From assembly GCA_948567375.1 (NCBI GenBank), contig OX419756.1, forward strand, positions 14,637,001-14,701,000: a stretch of DNA of 64,000 bases, given 5' to 3'. A program made the position numbers and the translations under genes. Source of the DNA: Lunularia cruciata. Taxonomy: Eukaryota; Streptophyta; Marchantiopsida; Lunulariales; Lunulariaceae. Positions 10,887 to 22,961 of the stretch are shown in pieces (within the stretch, counting starts at the first letter, position 1; each line of letters begins with the position of its first letter). The notes under the pieces were generated by a model. The model ran no database searches, was not told the DNA's origin, and saw nothing but the letters and a program-made list of their open reading frames with translations.

Positions 10887-11248
10887 AATTTTATTCAGTT
10901 AATATGTTAGATGCAGTTAGTAAAAGATGTGGAGATCCAGTTTCTCCTCTTGAGTAAATAGAAGGAAAAGGGCGACCACGTAGAAAACATGAAGGATGGG
11001 AATACCCGATCAAGGGTGAGACAAAATAGGTAAATGTGGGGTGGGGAAGTGCCGGTTCCTTCGGACCAATTTTATTCAGTTAATATATTAGATGCAGTTA
11101 GTAAAAGATGTTGAGATCCAGTTTCTCCTCTTGAGTAAATAGAAGGAAAAGGGCGACCACGTAGAAAACATGAAGGATGGGAATACCCGATCAAGGGTGA
11201 GACAAAATAGGTAAATGTGGGGTGGGGAAGTGCCGGTTCCTTCGGACC
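10887..11248. repeat. Two tandem 181-bp units, each with a reverse LINE tail
   Basis: Units 10887-11067 and 11068-11248 are almost identical, both ending ggttccttcggacc. Each contains a reverse-strand tail fragment (about 10966-11041 and 11148-11222) that has lost the middle of the tail. The duplication therefore happened after the tail inserted. Confidence 0.93.
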
Positions 11249-11464
11249 TTACCCCAGGGCTATGGCCATCCCAGCCGACGGGATGCATTTTCATTTTCAC
11301 TTTCGGTGAACAAACTACAAAGTGAAAGAGGTAGCCATCAATCATGGGTTCTCTTGAGAAAGGTGCAAATGCATGTGTTCCGCTTAGACAATCTTGTCGT
11401 AGTATATTTTACGACATTTCTACCTGGTTTTCAATCGTTATCGGAATATTTTCAGTTGGCTGGA

Positions 11465-11519
11465 CTAGATTTCACACATTTCCTTTCTAAGATATTATGC
11501 TTAGAAAGGAAATATCTAG
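11465..11519. repeat. Perfect 14-bp-arm hairpin next to a tail
   Basis: Left arm atttcctttctaag (11478-11491), 8-nt loop, right arm cttagaaaggaaat (11500-11513). The outer blocks ctagat (11465) and atctag (11514) extend the stem imperfectly. It abuts the 3' tip of the next LINE tail. Confidence 0.7.
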
Positions 11520-11522
11520 ACG

Positions 11523-11620
11523 AAGAAGGCGACCGCGTGTGAAGACAATAACGATAGGAAGATCCCGTCAAACCGTACAAAGAAGAGACATAGGGGTAAA
11601 ATGGAACTAGGCCCCAATAG
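11523..11620 (-). repeat. Solo LINE tail copy
   Basis: Reverse-strand copy: ggcgaccgcgtgtg, gaagatcccgtcaaaccgta and taggccccaatag. Only the tail is present. Confidence 0.85.
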
Positions 11621-12575
11621 CATAATATCTTGTATGTCGAGTTACGAAGACCCTCTCCACTTGCTGCTCGTCGAGATCGTTAATGATTCGTACTCTTGCC
11701 ACATTCATTTTTCTGCATCGCTACTCAAGTCTCCAGCGGGACCTACAGGACACATTACTTACGGACTCGCTGTTTCTCCGCTGTAGCTTAATACAATTCC
11801 AAGTGCTCATCTAATGAAAAAAAATAAAAAATTAGGTAATTAGGTATAGCAAACTTGATGCATTGATCTTCACGAACTTCGTCTGGAGCATTTCTTTCAG
11901 GTTCTTAGAAATAGTTTTTACATGTTATCTGAATTATGGAGAATAGCTGCACTCATTGGAACTTGTCGAATTCAATCAATCATGCCGGTTGCTACAATGT
12001 GCAGATAAAGCCTCTAACTTTACAAACATCCGGACATCTGGTTGTTTGTTTAAGTTTTGGAACGCATCAAGGAGGCGAAAGCATGTGAAAATACATATAT
12101 ATCCTACGTGATTGGATAACGGCATTACATACATATGCCCATGGTTTTGGTTTCGGAAGGCATCGAAGAGGCGACATCTCCACCATTCGCTGTACTTGTT
12201 ATCCTACGCGGTCGCCGTTCTTATTCTGGACTTCGTGATAGCAATTTTGTGACCGGTACCTCATGGAGGAATGTATTTTATTTCTCTTTGTTAGAAGCTT
12301 TGCCACTTTTTACGCTCACTACAGTAGCGTGCCGGTGCACGAGAAGACGGTTTACGATGCTCATGCAAAGAATGCAATCTTCAGTTCCAAGTATAGAATC
12401 CTTCATTCGCGGCATGGGCGGAACGTATCTTCATGCTTTGTTTTTCTGGGTGTTCGTATCTGCTCTGTCTACGTCAGTGCTCTTAAAAAGTGACAGTTCG
12501 TTTTCCCTGGTTACGTACCATTCTATATTTGAACTGGAACACGTGAACATGGTAAAATTTCACCTGCCTGATCAA
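11621..12575. other. No gene recognised; contains a ~20-bp tail tip
   Basis: The open frame at 12135-12626 has no recognisable domain and crosses the hairpin at 12576, so I do not call it. Within it, 12198-12220 reads tcctacgcggtcgcc, the plus-strand extreme 3' tip of the LINE tail. It may be a very short insertion. Confidence 0.4.
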
Positions 12576-13087
12576 ATGCCAAAGATCTTTCTCGTCAAAA
12601 GATCTTTGGCATCTCGTCCAGTTTAGGATCTTATGATTCTCTGCATACAATGCAGGATATGCAAATACCATGGTGGATTTAAAATGATACCCTAGCGGAT
12701 GTATTTTACAAAAGAGAACTCTGATGCGGCTTTCAAATCATGATGAGGGTAAGAGCCCTCTGGAGCGCTTGATCGAGTATTCCTTGATCGAGTTCTAGTA
12801 AGGTTTGCGTCGACTAACTTTCCTTCAAGGCTTTCTGATATATCTTTATACTGTAGATCTTCTGGAGTCAACAAAGCTGAGCTGTGATGGTTGTACTTTC
12901 ACGTCTCGTGAAAGTACAACCTCAAAGGAAATGAATCCGTCATCATACGATTTTCCTGGTGACATTAAGGCAAGAGCCTTAAAGTACGAGCATTTACTCT
13001 TAACGAGTATTCTGAGCACTGACAAGCACTATGCTTGTCCGTACAGTACCTCTTCAACTGCACCTGTTCAATCGCTGATTGCGCACC
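12576..13087. repeat. Cluster of perfect short hairpins
   Basis: Seven inverted repeats occur within ~510 bp. Stems: 15 bp with a 7-nt loop (12576-12612, atgccaaagatcttt); 5 bp around gaggg/ccctc (12745-12760); 15 bp with a 3-nt loop (12889-12921, ggttgtactttcacg); 7 bp with an AAGA loop (12965-12982, ttaaggc); 5 bp (12995-13009, tactc); 8 bp with a 3-nt loop (13021-13039, gacaagca); 5 bp (about 13070, caatc). No gene is recognised. The density is far above the flanks. Confidence 0.75.
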
Positions 13088-13299
13088 CCCTACGCATGAC
13101 ATACCAAACTGTACTAGATCAGCTAGGTTTATGATGTTTGACCGGGTGGGCAGTTGGCTCCATGCTCTTGCAGCGGCTCGTACAGCAGACTGCCGCAGTT
13201 CACAGCGCAGTACTCGCATCTTGTTGTCAGGTACAATTAAGAAAGGTCTGGATTCTTCACATTCTAACTGGCTTGAAACGCGAATGGCATATGTATTAA

Positions 13300-13426
13300 G
13301 AAAAAGGCGACCGCGTAGAAAAAAATGAAGGATGGGAAGACCCCATCAAGCCATACAAGGGAGAAAAAAAAAAAAAAAGTAACATGGGACTAAACCCCAA
13401 TAGAGTCTGTGAGAGAGAAATCTGCC
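13300..13426 (-). repeat. Solo LINE tail copy, full length
   Basis: Reverse-strand tail from ggcgaccgcgtag to aatctgccct, with a poly(A) expansion in the middle (13364-13378). It extends upstream to the gggcag block of the LINE and stops there. Confidence 0.9.
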
Positions 13427-13902
13427 CTACAGTCGTGGACATATGGAATGTAATTTACATATGAAATTATGCAATCGTGGACATATGGAATGTAACTTAC
13501 TCGCGTAAAGTGCAAAAAACAGTTCCACTACGGACATTCTTATAAACGTAGTTACTTAGTAACTGCAATATTTCGAAAAGTTACACTAATTAAATATACC
13601 GTAATGTATTTGCATAATCCCAACCACCGGTGTAAAACCAATAATTTCCTACTCTTGATAACTGCAAGTTTCGCTAAAATTGGACGTATCCAAACCTAAT
13701 TCCCTGCGCACTGATTTGAAGTTGCAAATGTAAATTTTATGGATAACTACAAATCCTCTATACGTGCAAGCACCATGGGTCGAAGGCCTTGCACTTATCG
13801 AGAGTCGACTCCCGTGGACAAGAACAACCGAACACAATTGCACGGGATATCGGGACTCAACAATTGAGTTTGATATTTTTTTCCCTAAAAGATATTTCTT
13901 TC
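13427..13902. other. Non-coding; short 42-bp direct repeat
   Basis: tcgtggacatatggaatgta occurs at about 13433 and 13475. Nothing else is recognised. Confidence 0.4.
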
Positions 13903-14020
13903 TTATATAGACTCTATTGGGGTTTAGTCTCATTTTATCTTTTTTTTCCTCTCTCTTGTACAGCTTGATGGGGTCTTCCCCTCCTTCGTTTTTCCTACGC
14001 GGTCGCCTTCTTTCCTTCTG
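13903..14020 (+). repeat. Solo LINE tail copy
   Basis: Plus-strand tail: tagactctattggggtttag, ttgtacagcttgatgggg, tcttccc, cctacgcggtcgcc. No LINE body lies upstream. Confidence 0.9.
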
Positions 14021-15149
14021 TAAAAGTCGACTAACATATCTTTCCCTACTGTCCATAGTATATCTATACATTCTGTCCACTAGTGACTCATATAGTTTTG
14101 TCCACATGGACCTTTAGTGAGAATTGTTGGAACGTAGCTTCAAAGGGGAGCTGGATAAAGATAAAAATAATGATAAAATCTCGGTTTACTCTTTAAGCAT
14201 TACCATACCAATATTTTTAGTTATATTCTCTAGATCTAATTTAAATATTCTTTTCAAATTTATCTAGATCTCTCTATCTTGTATATATATAAGATATGTA
14301 TATGTTTATTACCTTTCTTTGACTCTATATTTCATTATTGTCACAGAACTATCTTGGCATATGAACAATGAAGAGATATCTCTATTTGGACATTATTATT
14401 GCTTTTCACATAGTAAACTTTGCTCCCCCAGCCCATAGAAGTGCATTTCAAGACTGTCTCTTGGATTCATTGGTTTTCACAAGAGGAATGGCTCATGTTA
14501 TACGAAAAAAATGCCATTTGTGCATTTGGATCATCATTTGAGCCCAAGCAATAACTAGATTGATCATGATGGCCATCTAGTCACAAGCCTTGTTCCCAAA
14601 GCATCATCTTCTTTGTTGTTCCTTGATGTTAGGTCAAGTAGGTGAGTTTCGATGAGCAGTCTATACATTATTACAATCTGGACCAACACCCTTCTCCATC
14701 AATACTTTATCTACCTACCATCCTTTGGCCACATATGACCTTCCTTCTTTTGCCCATAACTACCACCAAGATGAGGAGCTATAACATACAAGGTATTTCT
14801 TTGCTCATGCTTCTTCATTCTCTATGTTTCTCGACCGAGTGGGCTTTGGTATTGGTTTTTGAGCATTTCCATAATTGTCTCTCTCCGGACATGCCAGATT
14901 TTGGTTTCTCTCTTCTCTTTGCTTTTTGCCAGCATAGTACTTTGGATTTAGTGTTCTCATGAGCTGCTCATTTATTTTTTGCATCTTGTCTCTTTGCTTT
15001 GTCAAAAGGGATTTGTATTTGCTAGTATTTGCTAGTATACTAGTATTTGCCCCATAATTAATGAAGATATTTTTCAAATTTTAGTCTCACATACTATTTT
15101 TTTATACTTTGATCACTCCTTTTCATCCTTCTTGTCCTCACCTTAATAT
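14021..15149. other. AT-rich non-coding stretch
   Basis: No gene, RNA or repeat could be supported. The right end may be the decayed 5' part of LINE3. Confidence 0.4.
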
Positions 15150-17080
15150 GCAATAGTTACTCCAAGTGATTGGAAAATGGTTATTGCAAGTATTTGGGTC
15201 TTGGACATCCTAATTGGGTGGTTACTTAGGTAGATGTCTCAAATGCATTCAATATCGTTTCTTTTCCAACTCTTTTGTGCTCTTTGTTTTGCAAGAGATC
15301 AAATCAACTACTTGATCCTTTTAGTGTGTATGTTTTATGGTATTGAAACACTTTTGTTATACAACCACCATATTGCTATGGGAGAGTTCATGCAATTAAC
15401 ATCTACCAAGTGCACACACAAGGGAGTTATTTCTCATAGCTCATTACACTACTTTGGAAGAGGTTGTAGTTGCTTTTCTCTCATGTCTAGTTTTTCATCC
15501 ATTTGGAGGATGTAGTTCCATACTCATATCTTGAGCCCTTTGAAAGATGTAGTTCAAGTTGTGTAAGCTTTCATACTCAACCTAAAGACCATGGTTTATG
15601 AGTCTAGACTCATAAATAAAAGATCTAAACTCCACATACACCACTCACTTCCTCAAACTTCACCCAAAGATTCCAATTCTGAATAAGGGACTTGAGTATA
15701 TTGTATTCTCCACTAAGAGAGGATGGTTTTTGAAGCTCATTTATCTTAGATACCTTGGTTCAAGCTACTTCACATGCTCATCTACTCCCTCATTGGGGAA
15801 CATAAAAATAATGTACTCCATCCTTTTAGATGATATATCCCTATATTCTCATATTTGGCACATACATACTCACCCATAGAGGTACTCTTTCCCCATCTAC
15901 ATGTCTTTGATAGTACCATATACCATAAGTTTTCCACTTTATTTGGGCCATGTATGCTCTCAAAATTATAAGTCGAGTGGTATAGACTATAGATAGCTCT
16001 TCCCATACACATGGGAGGCTATAGTTTCATATTGCAAAAAGCTATTGCAATGGCAACATATCTTGGAGCATATGCACCAATAGTTCCTCTATTGGTAGAT
16101 AGGTTCTTATACAAGTTTTTATTAGCACTTATCACAATAGTAGATTCTAGCACCCCATGCATTCCAAACATCTTTTTGGTTGGCTCATGACCTATTCCAA
16201 GGTCCTACATGCACAAAAATTCACCACTTTTTGACTTTGTATCCCTAAACTTTGGAAAGATACAGGTGGATCATCATGAGTAGGTGTACACTCACACTCT
16301 TACCAACATCCTCTTTGATACAATTGTACTAGATAGAGGTAAGATTCTCTCATATAGAAGGAAAGGATCCGGATGCTCCACTCATGTCCATTGATTGAGG
16401 ACTTTTGATTAACTTCAAAGGGGTTTACTACAACCCTCCGGTTATGACTAGGATTACAATATCCAATACTTTAAAGATTGCTAAACTTGTATGCATGTGG
16501 TTTTACATACAACGCACATGGCATCCACATTATATGATGTACCATAGGTGCAAAGCCTACCATAGTTCACAATGCCATCTAGGATATCATGACTCAAATC
16601 TTAAGATACACTTAGTCTCAAATTTAGATTGAGTGATGGTTGGTTCTACCATGACTACCTCCTTGGAGGGTGAGTGGCAAATATAGTCTCATAAATAGAT
16701 GCCAATATATCTTGTTTGATATGGTGGTTGCAAACCAACCATAATAACAATCCTTGGTTTAAGCATGCATGTAGGCGGGAGCAACAATGATCATTGCTGC
16801 CAAGGGGAAGGAGGACCATTATGGATAATGAACCACCTCTAATACTTTTGTTCATTGGTAGTAGAGATTTTTGCAATTCTACACCACTAGTTGAAAGGTC
16901 TCCTTTGTGATATAACACAAGGTCCCCTATAGAAGAGAGGAACCTTATTTATCTTGCAAGCCATGCTCACCTCTTAATTTTTCCAATGAGTATACATCGA
17001 CCTATTGCAACCATAGGTACCGCATCCTCACCAATGGGCAACAAAAATTTGAGCACCCATCACATCTAGACCTCTTCTCT
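15150..17080 (+). pseudogene. LINE3: very decayed non-LTR RT remnant
   Basis: Read across many stops and frame changes, segments follow the LINE1 protein in order: GHPNWVVT.VDVSNAFNIVS near 15210, LILLVCMFYGIETLLLYN at about 15310-15365 (LINE1 LIPFVRSFYGS), a decayed TRQGDPLGG-like segment near 15420, then HLHVFDSTIYHKF and IALPIHMGGYSFI at about 15920-16030 (LINE1 LRAFDRRIMGVF and ALPISCGGVGLL). A His-Cys remnant lies near 16530-16580. It is much older than LINE1 and LINE2, and I see no 3' tail. Edges are uncertain. Confidence 0.6.
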
Positions 17081-19447
17081 CCGTCTACCAAACATATCTT
17101 TGGAAGACTTATTTCACACTATCCAAGAGTAAGTTACTTACAGGTTACATTGTTTATTTTTTCATGTTGGGTATGGGTTTTCTCCGGAGCTTTTAGCTCT
17201 TTTTGCTTGGGCCTTGGGCTTGTATTCTCTATTTTCATTTCTCCTTGAATTCCTTTTTCCTTTGGGGTATTTTTTGGCTTCCTACCATTCTCAAGGATGT
17301 AGTTAGACATGTAGTATGTAAGCCATCCCTATGCTCATGTTATTCCTTTGACTTTATGCTTCTTCCTTCCTCCCGACCCAATAACATTCAAGTTTGGAAA
17401 TTTAGATGTAGCATTTAATGTGAATGATTCTTGTTTTTGATATTTTGTAGGTTCTATCTCTTTCATATGTTCCAAATTTTATCACTATGTTGATGTCATT
17501 TTGGAGACCTCTCTTCAATACCTAGAATGTCTTTATTATTTGATGCCACCTACTTTCTCTAACTATAGTTCCATGGTAGCTAAAATTCTGAAAAATTAGA
17601 GCACAAGTATGAGCATATGAGTGCACACTTGTTAGGCCTCTATGAAAGGGGGAATGTGGAATTAGAGCAGACCAAAAACATGAAAGGATATTATGAATTT
17701 TAAATTCTCTACAAATAAAATTCTAGAATAACACCTAAACGTCCAATATGAGGATGAACCTAGCATAAACGAGCATAAACCTCGGGATGTTTTTATCTAT
17801 AGAGAGACTAGTCTACCGCATGTCCTCTCAATATAAAAAAATTAAATTGAAAAGCCTTCAACCTCAACGCTAAGAGCCGGGTGTCATCTGGCTTGCATCT
17901 TTGATTTGGTTCTAAATCCATGAGAAAATTGATGAACCGCAGAGAAAGACACCTATACAAAATCCAAAACATTTTGACGTTCAAACAACTCTTGCTTTTT
18001 ATAATAACAAATTTTTAATAATAACTCAGAGTTTGTGTGTCACTAAGGATGAATAAAACTGAAAATGAAATATATTATTATATATAGACTAGTAGGACTT
18101 GTGTACTCCGGACACAATATAACTCATTTTTCTTAGGGTTGTTACCCATTGTTCTAACATTGCAAAAGACACCTCAAATGTACTATTCAGTCATACCAAC
18201 AGGTCAACGACACCATGATGACAACAAAGTTTTTATGCTAGACTAATTACAATGCCTTGTGCATTTTAGCTTTTTCTCCTTTGCGGATCCCTACAAATAT
18301 AAAAAAGAAAGGCTTTTAAACCTTCACAATTAACACAAACTTTACCATGCGTTATGGACTTAAAGTTAAGATCTGTTCCTCTCAAGGGTTGAGAGAATTC
18401 AACGTAAGAGAATTCAGGGAAAGACATGCACCAAGCCTATGTGGGAGGCGGTCAGGACGGACAAACACAATTTTATCTACTATAATAATAGAATTGTGTC
18501 CATCTGTCTATCTGCATGTCTTTCTTTCAACTAGATGATGCTGATGTATGTGGCTTTGCCATGTAGCTTATGAATATGCAAGGATGGTCCAATCGAGGAC
18601 GGGGAATTTGAGTAATTAGTCCTAAAGAAAATTTGGATAAATAGTTAGGATTGAGCTTTGTCGCGCTTGGGGTTTTCCTGGACCAATGGCGTGTGGTATT
18701 GGCTGCACAAATATGAAAAAATAAAAATCTTCAAGATTCATATTTTGAGAGGAAGGGTTTAGAATAAACAAAATCATGTTATCAAATTACAAAAAGCAAG
18801 AGCACTTTCCACATGTACCGCTTATTATCTTTCATTTGACTTAATTTTTAATGAAATCTAATGAAAAGCCAAAGCAAAGTTGATTGTAATATAAAATGGT
18901 TAGTGTATAGTAAGATAAAGGTTCTCTCAATCCTAAACCCTCAAGAAGAATAGATCTTGACTTAAGTGCTTGTCTCGTGGTGAAGTTTGTGGTAACCATG
19001 AATTTTTTTTTAAACCTTTTTTTCCTTTGTGTTTAAGGGGATCCAAACTTCATTCCTTGCTTTGCATTTATTGAGTTCATTGATGAGGGTAAACACATTT
19101 CTAGTTATTATATTACATTTTTGGTTTTGGTGATCCTTAGCTACACAATAAATCAGTATTGTTCCCAGAAATAAATAATAAAGTTTCGATGGATGTTTAA
19201 TGGGCTTCCTTAGGATTTCTAACCCAAATGGTTTTTGCGAGCACTGCCCAAGTTTCTAAACTTGATGGTTTCTACAAACAATGCCCACTGGTTGGTTAGC
19301 GGATCAAAGAATCTGATTTTGCCACAAAGTGTCACAACATACATTTCGGCATGAGAGTAGGACCCAATTCTTAGGGCTGGGGCTTGAAATTTTCCACTTT
19401 CCTTTCATTATGTCGTGTCTGACTAGTTATTATATAGCAGAAGAAGA
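17081..19447. other. Non-coding stretch with a foldback
   Basis: No gene recognised. It contains the foldback at 18419-18524 listed separately. The rest is AT-rich. Confidence 0.4.
18419..18524. repeat. MITE-like foldback
   Basis: Outer arms gaaagacatgca (18419-18430) and tgcatgtctttc (18513-18524) are perfect 12-mers. Inner arms ggacggacaaacacaatttt (about 18455-18474) and gaattgtgtccatctgtc (about 18491-18508) pair imperfectly around a TA-rich loop. No target duplication is clear. Confidence 0.5.
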
Positions 19448-19566
19448 AGGTTAACGTTTATGATAACGAGAAGGATGGGAAAACCTATCAAGCACGTCCA
19501 AGGAAAAGACACGGGGTAAAATGAAGCTAAGCTCCAATAGTATGGTAACGAGGAATCTGCCCTAGA
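19448..19566 (-). repeat. Solo LINE tail copy, diverged
   Basis: Reverse-strand copy with gagaaggatgggaaaaccta and taagctccaatag. It reaches the gggcag and cctaagatcc block of the LINE 3' end. Confidence 0.75.
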
Positions 19567-19803
19567 GCTCCTAAGATCCTTTTAGAATTTCAGAATCCAA
19601 AGAAATCATTAGTTGCAGTATTGACGATGTGCCACCAAGCCTTTAGATTATGATTTATCGAGTCTACCATCTAGAAGATGGAAGGGGCAGAAAGTCCAGG
19701 CGAGCCTCATGTGACTTAGCTGATGATGTCACGCGGGGCCTTCGTAGTTTTGGCCATCCTTATGTCAGCAAATCTGAGACGAACCATCTGTTCCTTCTTT
19801 CAT

Positions 19804-19940
19804 GGAGAAAAGGGGACCGCGTAGGATAAACGAAGGATTGGAAGACCCCATCAACATCAAGCCATACAAGGGAAAGAAAAAAAAACGATAACATGAGGTG
19901 AAGTCTCAATAGAGTCTATATGAGAAATCTGCCTTACCGC
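19804..19940 (-). repeat. Solo LINE tail copy
   Basis: Reverse-strand copy from gaccgcgtagg through gaagaccccatcaa (a catcaa is duplicated) to aatctgccttaccgcgccta, the same upstream boundary as other full-length copies. Confidence 0.88.
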
Positions 19941-20106
19941 GCCTAGAGTTTATAGAATTTTTATTTAATTTTTTTTTATTTGTAGAGTTCATAGAAAAGA
20001 GTTCTTCTTTAATACACAGTTGGGCTTTCTCCTGATCGTGAATCGGGATGTTAGACTCTTCTAGATTCTGACGCAGCTAGGGTCTTAGTGTATATTGGCA
20101 AGTGCA

Positions 20107-20213
20107 AAAAAAGTGACCGCGGAGGATAACAAGAAGAGAGGAAGGCCCCGTCAAGCAGCCGCACAAACATACAACATAAGAAAAGTAAAATAAAGCTAAG
20201 TCCCAATAACCTT
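20107..20213 (-). repeat. Solo LINE tail copy, diverged
   Basis: Reverse-strand copy: gtgaccgcggagg, gaaggccccgtcaag, taagtcccaata. Confidence 0.75.
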
Positions 20214-20225
20214 GACAAGTGAACA

Positions 20226-20312
20226 GCCCCATTTTACCTCTTTAGTCTTCCCTTTGATGGGATCTTCCCATCCTTCATGTGTTCTATGCGGTTGTCTTTT
20301 TCTCAATAGCCC
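20226..20312 (+). repeat. Solo LINE tail copy, opposite to its neighbour
   Basis: Plus-strand copy: agccccattttacct, tgatgggatcttcccatcc, tatgcggttgtc. It lies 12 bp from the reverse copy at 20107-20213, giving a long imperfect inverted repeat. Confidence 0.8.
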
Positions 20313-20576
20313 CGACCGCGAATAGCTTGTTTAGGGCTATGGGCACTATTGTCAGAGCTCGTTAATTCCGTTTGGTAAGGATATGCACCTTTAACCACCT
20401 TACATCATCATCTGGAACTGTAGAGAATACGTGGTTTCGACATAGGAGCGGCATATATAGGTATAATTAAGAGAATCGGAGTATTTGCTTCAACAGATAA
20501 CAAGGATATGAGTAATAACCAACTATGAATATGTTTTTAATACGATAACAAGTAACTTATATATTCAAAGAAGAAA

Positions 20577-20670
20577 TAAAGGCGACCGCGTAGGAAAAGC
20601 GAAGGATGGGAATACCCCATCAAGCCGTAAAGGGAGAGGCAAAAAGGTAACATGGGGCTAAGCCCCCAAA
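20577..20670 (-). repeat. Solo LINE tail copy, well preserved
   Basis: Reverse-strand copy: ggcgaccgcgtagg, ggaataccccatcaagccgt, catggggctaagcccc. Confidence 0.92.
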
Positions 20671-21765
20671 CTTATATATTCATAGCCTCATGTATTTGTA
20701 CAGAAGACACTTTTGTACCTGATTCCACATAACCCAGTGAACTGGGTGCTTTTACAAGTTGAAGTACCATCCTATGTCGCCCCCAGTAAAGTGCTGACTG
20801 TATTTGTAGACTCTTGGACTAAGAAGACCAAGGTGCTTGAAATCAGAAATGGGAACTTTTCTCGTTGGATTCACCTGTGTATACGATTCTGAACTGCTGG
20901 AGTTGTATAGTAGCTTCCATATAGTAGCTTCTCTTTAACTCCTAGAAATTCATTACTAGTACATGTATTAGACATTTATCTTTAATTGCATTGACTTTAT
21001 TACCAAAGTTAGCTTCAGTATACATCTCCCGGTGCTTTCATGCGTTCCACTTATTTGTTATATGCTCTAATATGGTCTGTGTTGTGGAATTTATTTTGGT
21101 AAAGTCAAAACTGAGTCTATTTGTTACTTTAAACATTATTATTCTTTTAAACCATGACTAAATAAAAGAAACAGTAAAATTTCAAAATATTGGAAAGTAG
21201 TTAGTTGTTATTATCTTGTTTAATAATTCTTTCAGCTATAGGGATAAAAACTTATCTTCGGATCATTTTCATGGTTGACGTATCTACAAAACAACTACTC
21301 TGCATTTAGTAGAAGTAAAAAATTAGCTAGTTTGATACTATTCTTCTGTTTTGTTATATTTGGTACTAAACTTAGGTAAATTAAAAAGTTTTATTTAATC
21401 TAAGCTCGAGAATTGGTCAAGAGATCCTTCAACTTTCTATCCCGCTCATGACTAAGCCCAAAAATCAAATGAAAATTATTTATTATGTTAATCCACTACC
21501 AAGCCGTTTTTTAGATTTCTCCCCCAGTTCCGATTCAAATGATATGAAATGTTAGTATCAAATTGTTACATCAACACTGAACATGTTAGCACCCACTAAA
21601 ATTATGTTTTGTTATTTATCCTATGGTTCCCTTTTGCTTGCTTTCTCGAATGTTTTCTGTTGTTTGTATCTGTATTTGCTTGAAATCTAAATTCGCTTGC
21701 GGCTTTCTATCAATTTCTACTTGCTTAGACTTGCATTTCCTCGGTTTGTATCGGTTGTTCACTGC
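20671..21765. other. AT-rich non-coding stretch
   Basis: Nothing recognised apart from a short direct repeat (atagtagctt, near 20910 and 20922). Confidence 0.4.
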
Positions 21766-21862
21766 ATGGGGCTTAGCCCCATTTTACCTTTTTCATCTCG
21801 TCCTTGTACGGCTTGATGGGGTCTTCTCATCCTCCATTTTTTCTACGCGGTAGTCTTTCTTC
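21766..21862 (+). repeat. Solo LINE tail copy
   Basis: Plus-strand copy: ggggcttagccccatttta, ttgtacggcttgatgggg, ttctacgcggtagtc. Confidence 0.9.
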
Positions 21863-22424
21863 TCACTGCATTTGCTTACTTCCGTATTCATGTCCCCGGC
21901 CTGCATCGGTTTCGTCCGAAGTGCGTTCAGATTACCCAATTTTGCTCTCATTTACTCATATAAGTTTCTATTAGTATTGAGAATAAATAGAGAGGATGTT
22001 TCATTTCTTTGTAAAAGTCATAGTATATGAGGTAGATGCTTGATTCTTTTGTATTAGCTAATATACGATCTTACTTATTTAAATATATAATTTCACTCTA
22101 TGTATGATATCTCTTTAAATGGTTTGAACTAATAATCCTCTTTGTATATATATAACTGAATTACTGAAATTATGGATAAACAAAAAAAAGAAAAATCACA
22201 CAGAAATGAGTTGAGATTTTTCTTTTAATCTTAAGATTAAATACTTAATTCCTTTCATGTACTTAACTTACCATTTTGCATTGAGAAAGATCAACGGTGT
22301 TATATTTGATATCTATTCTTCTCCATCTACATGGGATTCTCAGTAAAGCTATAACTTTAATCAAGTAAGTTCAAGTTTTAAACGAAATAACACAAAAGGA
22401 AACATCTACGCATCCTCTTTTTAG

Positions 22425-22475
22425 AGAAAAGGCGACCACATAATACACAAGAAGGACGGGAAGACCCCATCGCAC
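22425..22475 (-). repeat. Short solo LINE tail tip
   Basis: About 50 bp of the reverse tail: aaaaggcgaccaca and gggaagaccccatcg. It is truncated just past the gatgggg block. Confidence 0.8.
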
Positions 22476-22527
22476 CTCTTATTTAGTTTCCGTATAGACT
22501 ATAGACCTAAACTAGCTTAATGTACGT

Positions 22528-22710
22528 ATTGTTGATCTAGCGGCCCTAGATCAACAATTAGGGGATATGAACTCCCGTGACGGTTGGATCCTTGATCACA
22601 AACTACAAAAGGAAATCCCGAACACGTTATTCGAGACGATCCAAACGTCCAGGAATCCTGATCCCTAAGGCATTTCTGTATGGTTGATCTAGGGCCGTTA
22701 GATCAACCAT
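22528..22710. repeat. Pair of related hairpins 150 bp apart
   Basis: Hairpin 1 has arms attgttgatctag (22528-22540 and 22546-22558). Hairpin 2 has arms atggttgatcta (22680-22691 and 22699-22710). Both share the stem core gttgatcta and a GC-rich loop (cggcc and gggccgt). They bracket ~120 bp of less AT-rich sequence, so the whole may be one small element with hairpin ends. Confidence 0.6.
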
Positions 22711-22961
22711 ATTTCAGTAGGCTATTTTACGTCTATACGTAACTAGTTTTTTCCTACTAATAAAGTTTCTTATATGGGTGAATGGGAGCAAAAGGCGTTA
22801 CGGGAAATGGGGGTCCGAACAATCCACCTGGTAATGAATCGATGTGCGCTAGAGACCTGAATACAGGAAAAAGGAATACATGCAAGAAACGATGCAAGTA
22901 TATTTCATGTTATCATATTAATTTAAATGCATTAGACTAATCATTATTTAAGAGATTTTTT

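Noticed and set aside
12135-12626. 163-codon plus-strand open frame
   Set aside because: It has no recognisable domain, contains a LINE tail tip, and runs into a perfect hairpin. Likely chance.
22528-22730. Helitron 3' end
   Set aside because: There is a hairpin, but no CTRR terminus at the expected distance and no matching 5' TC end.
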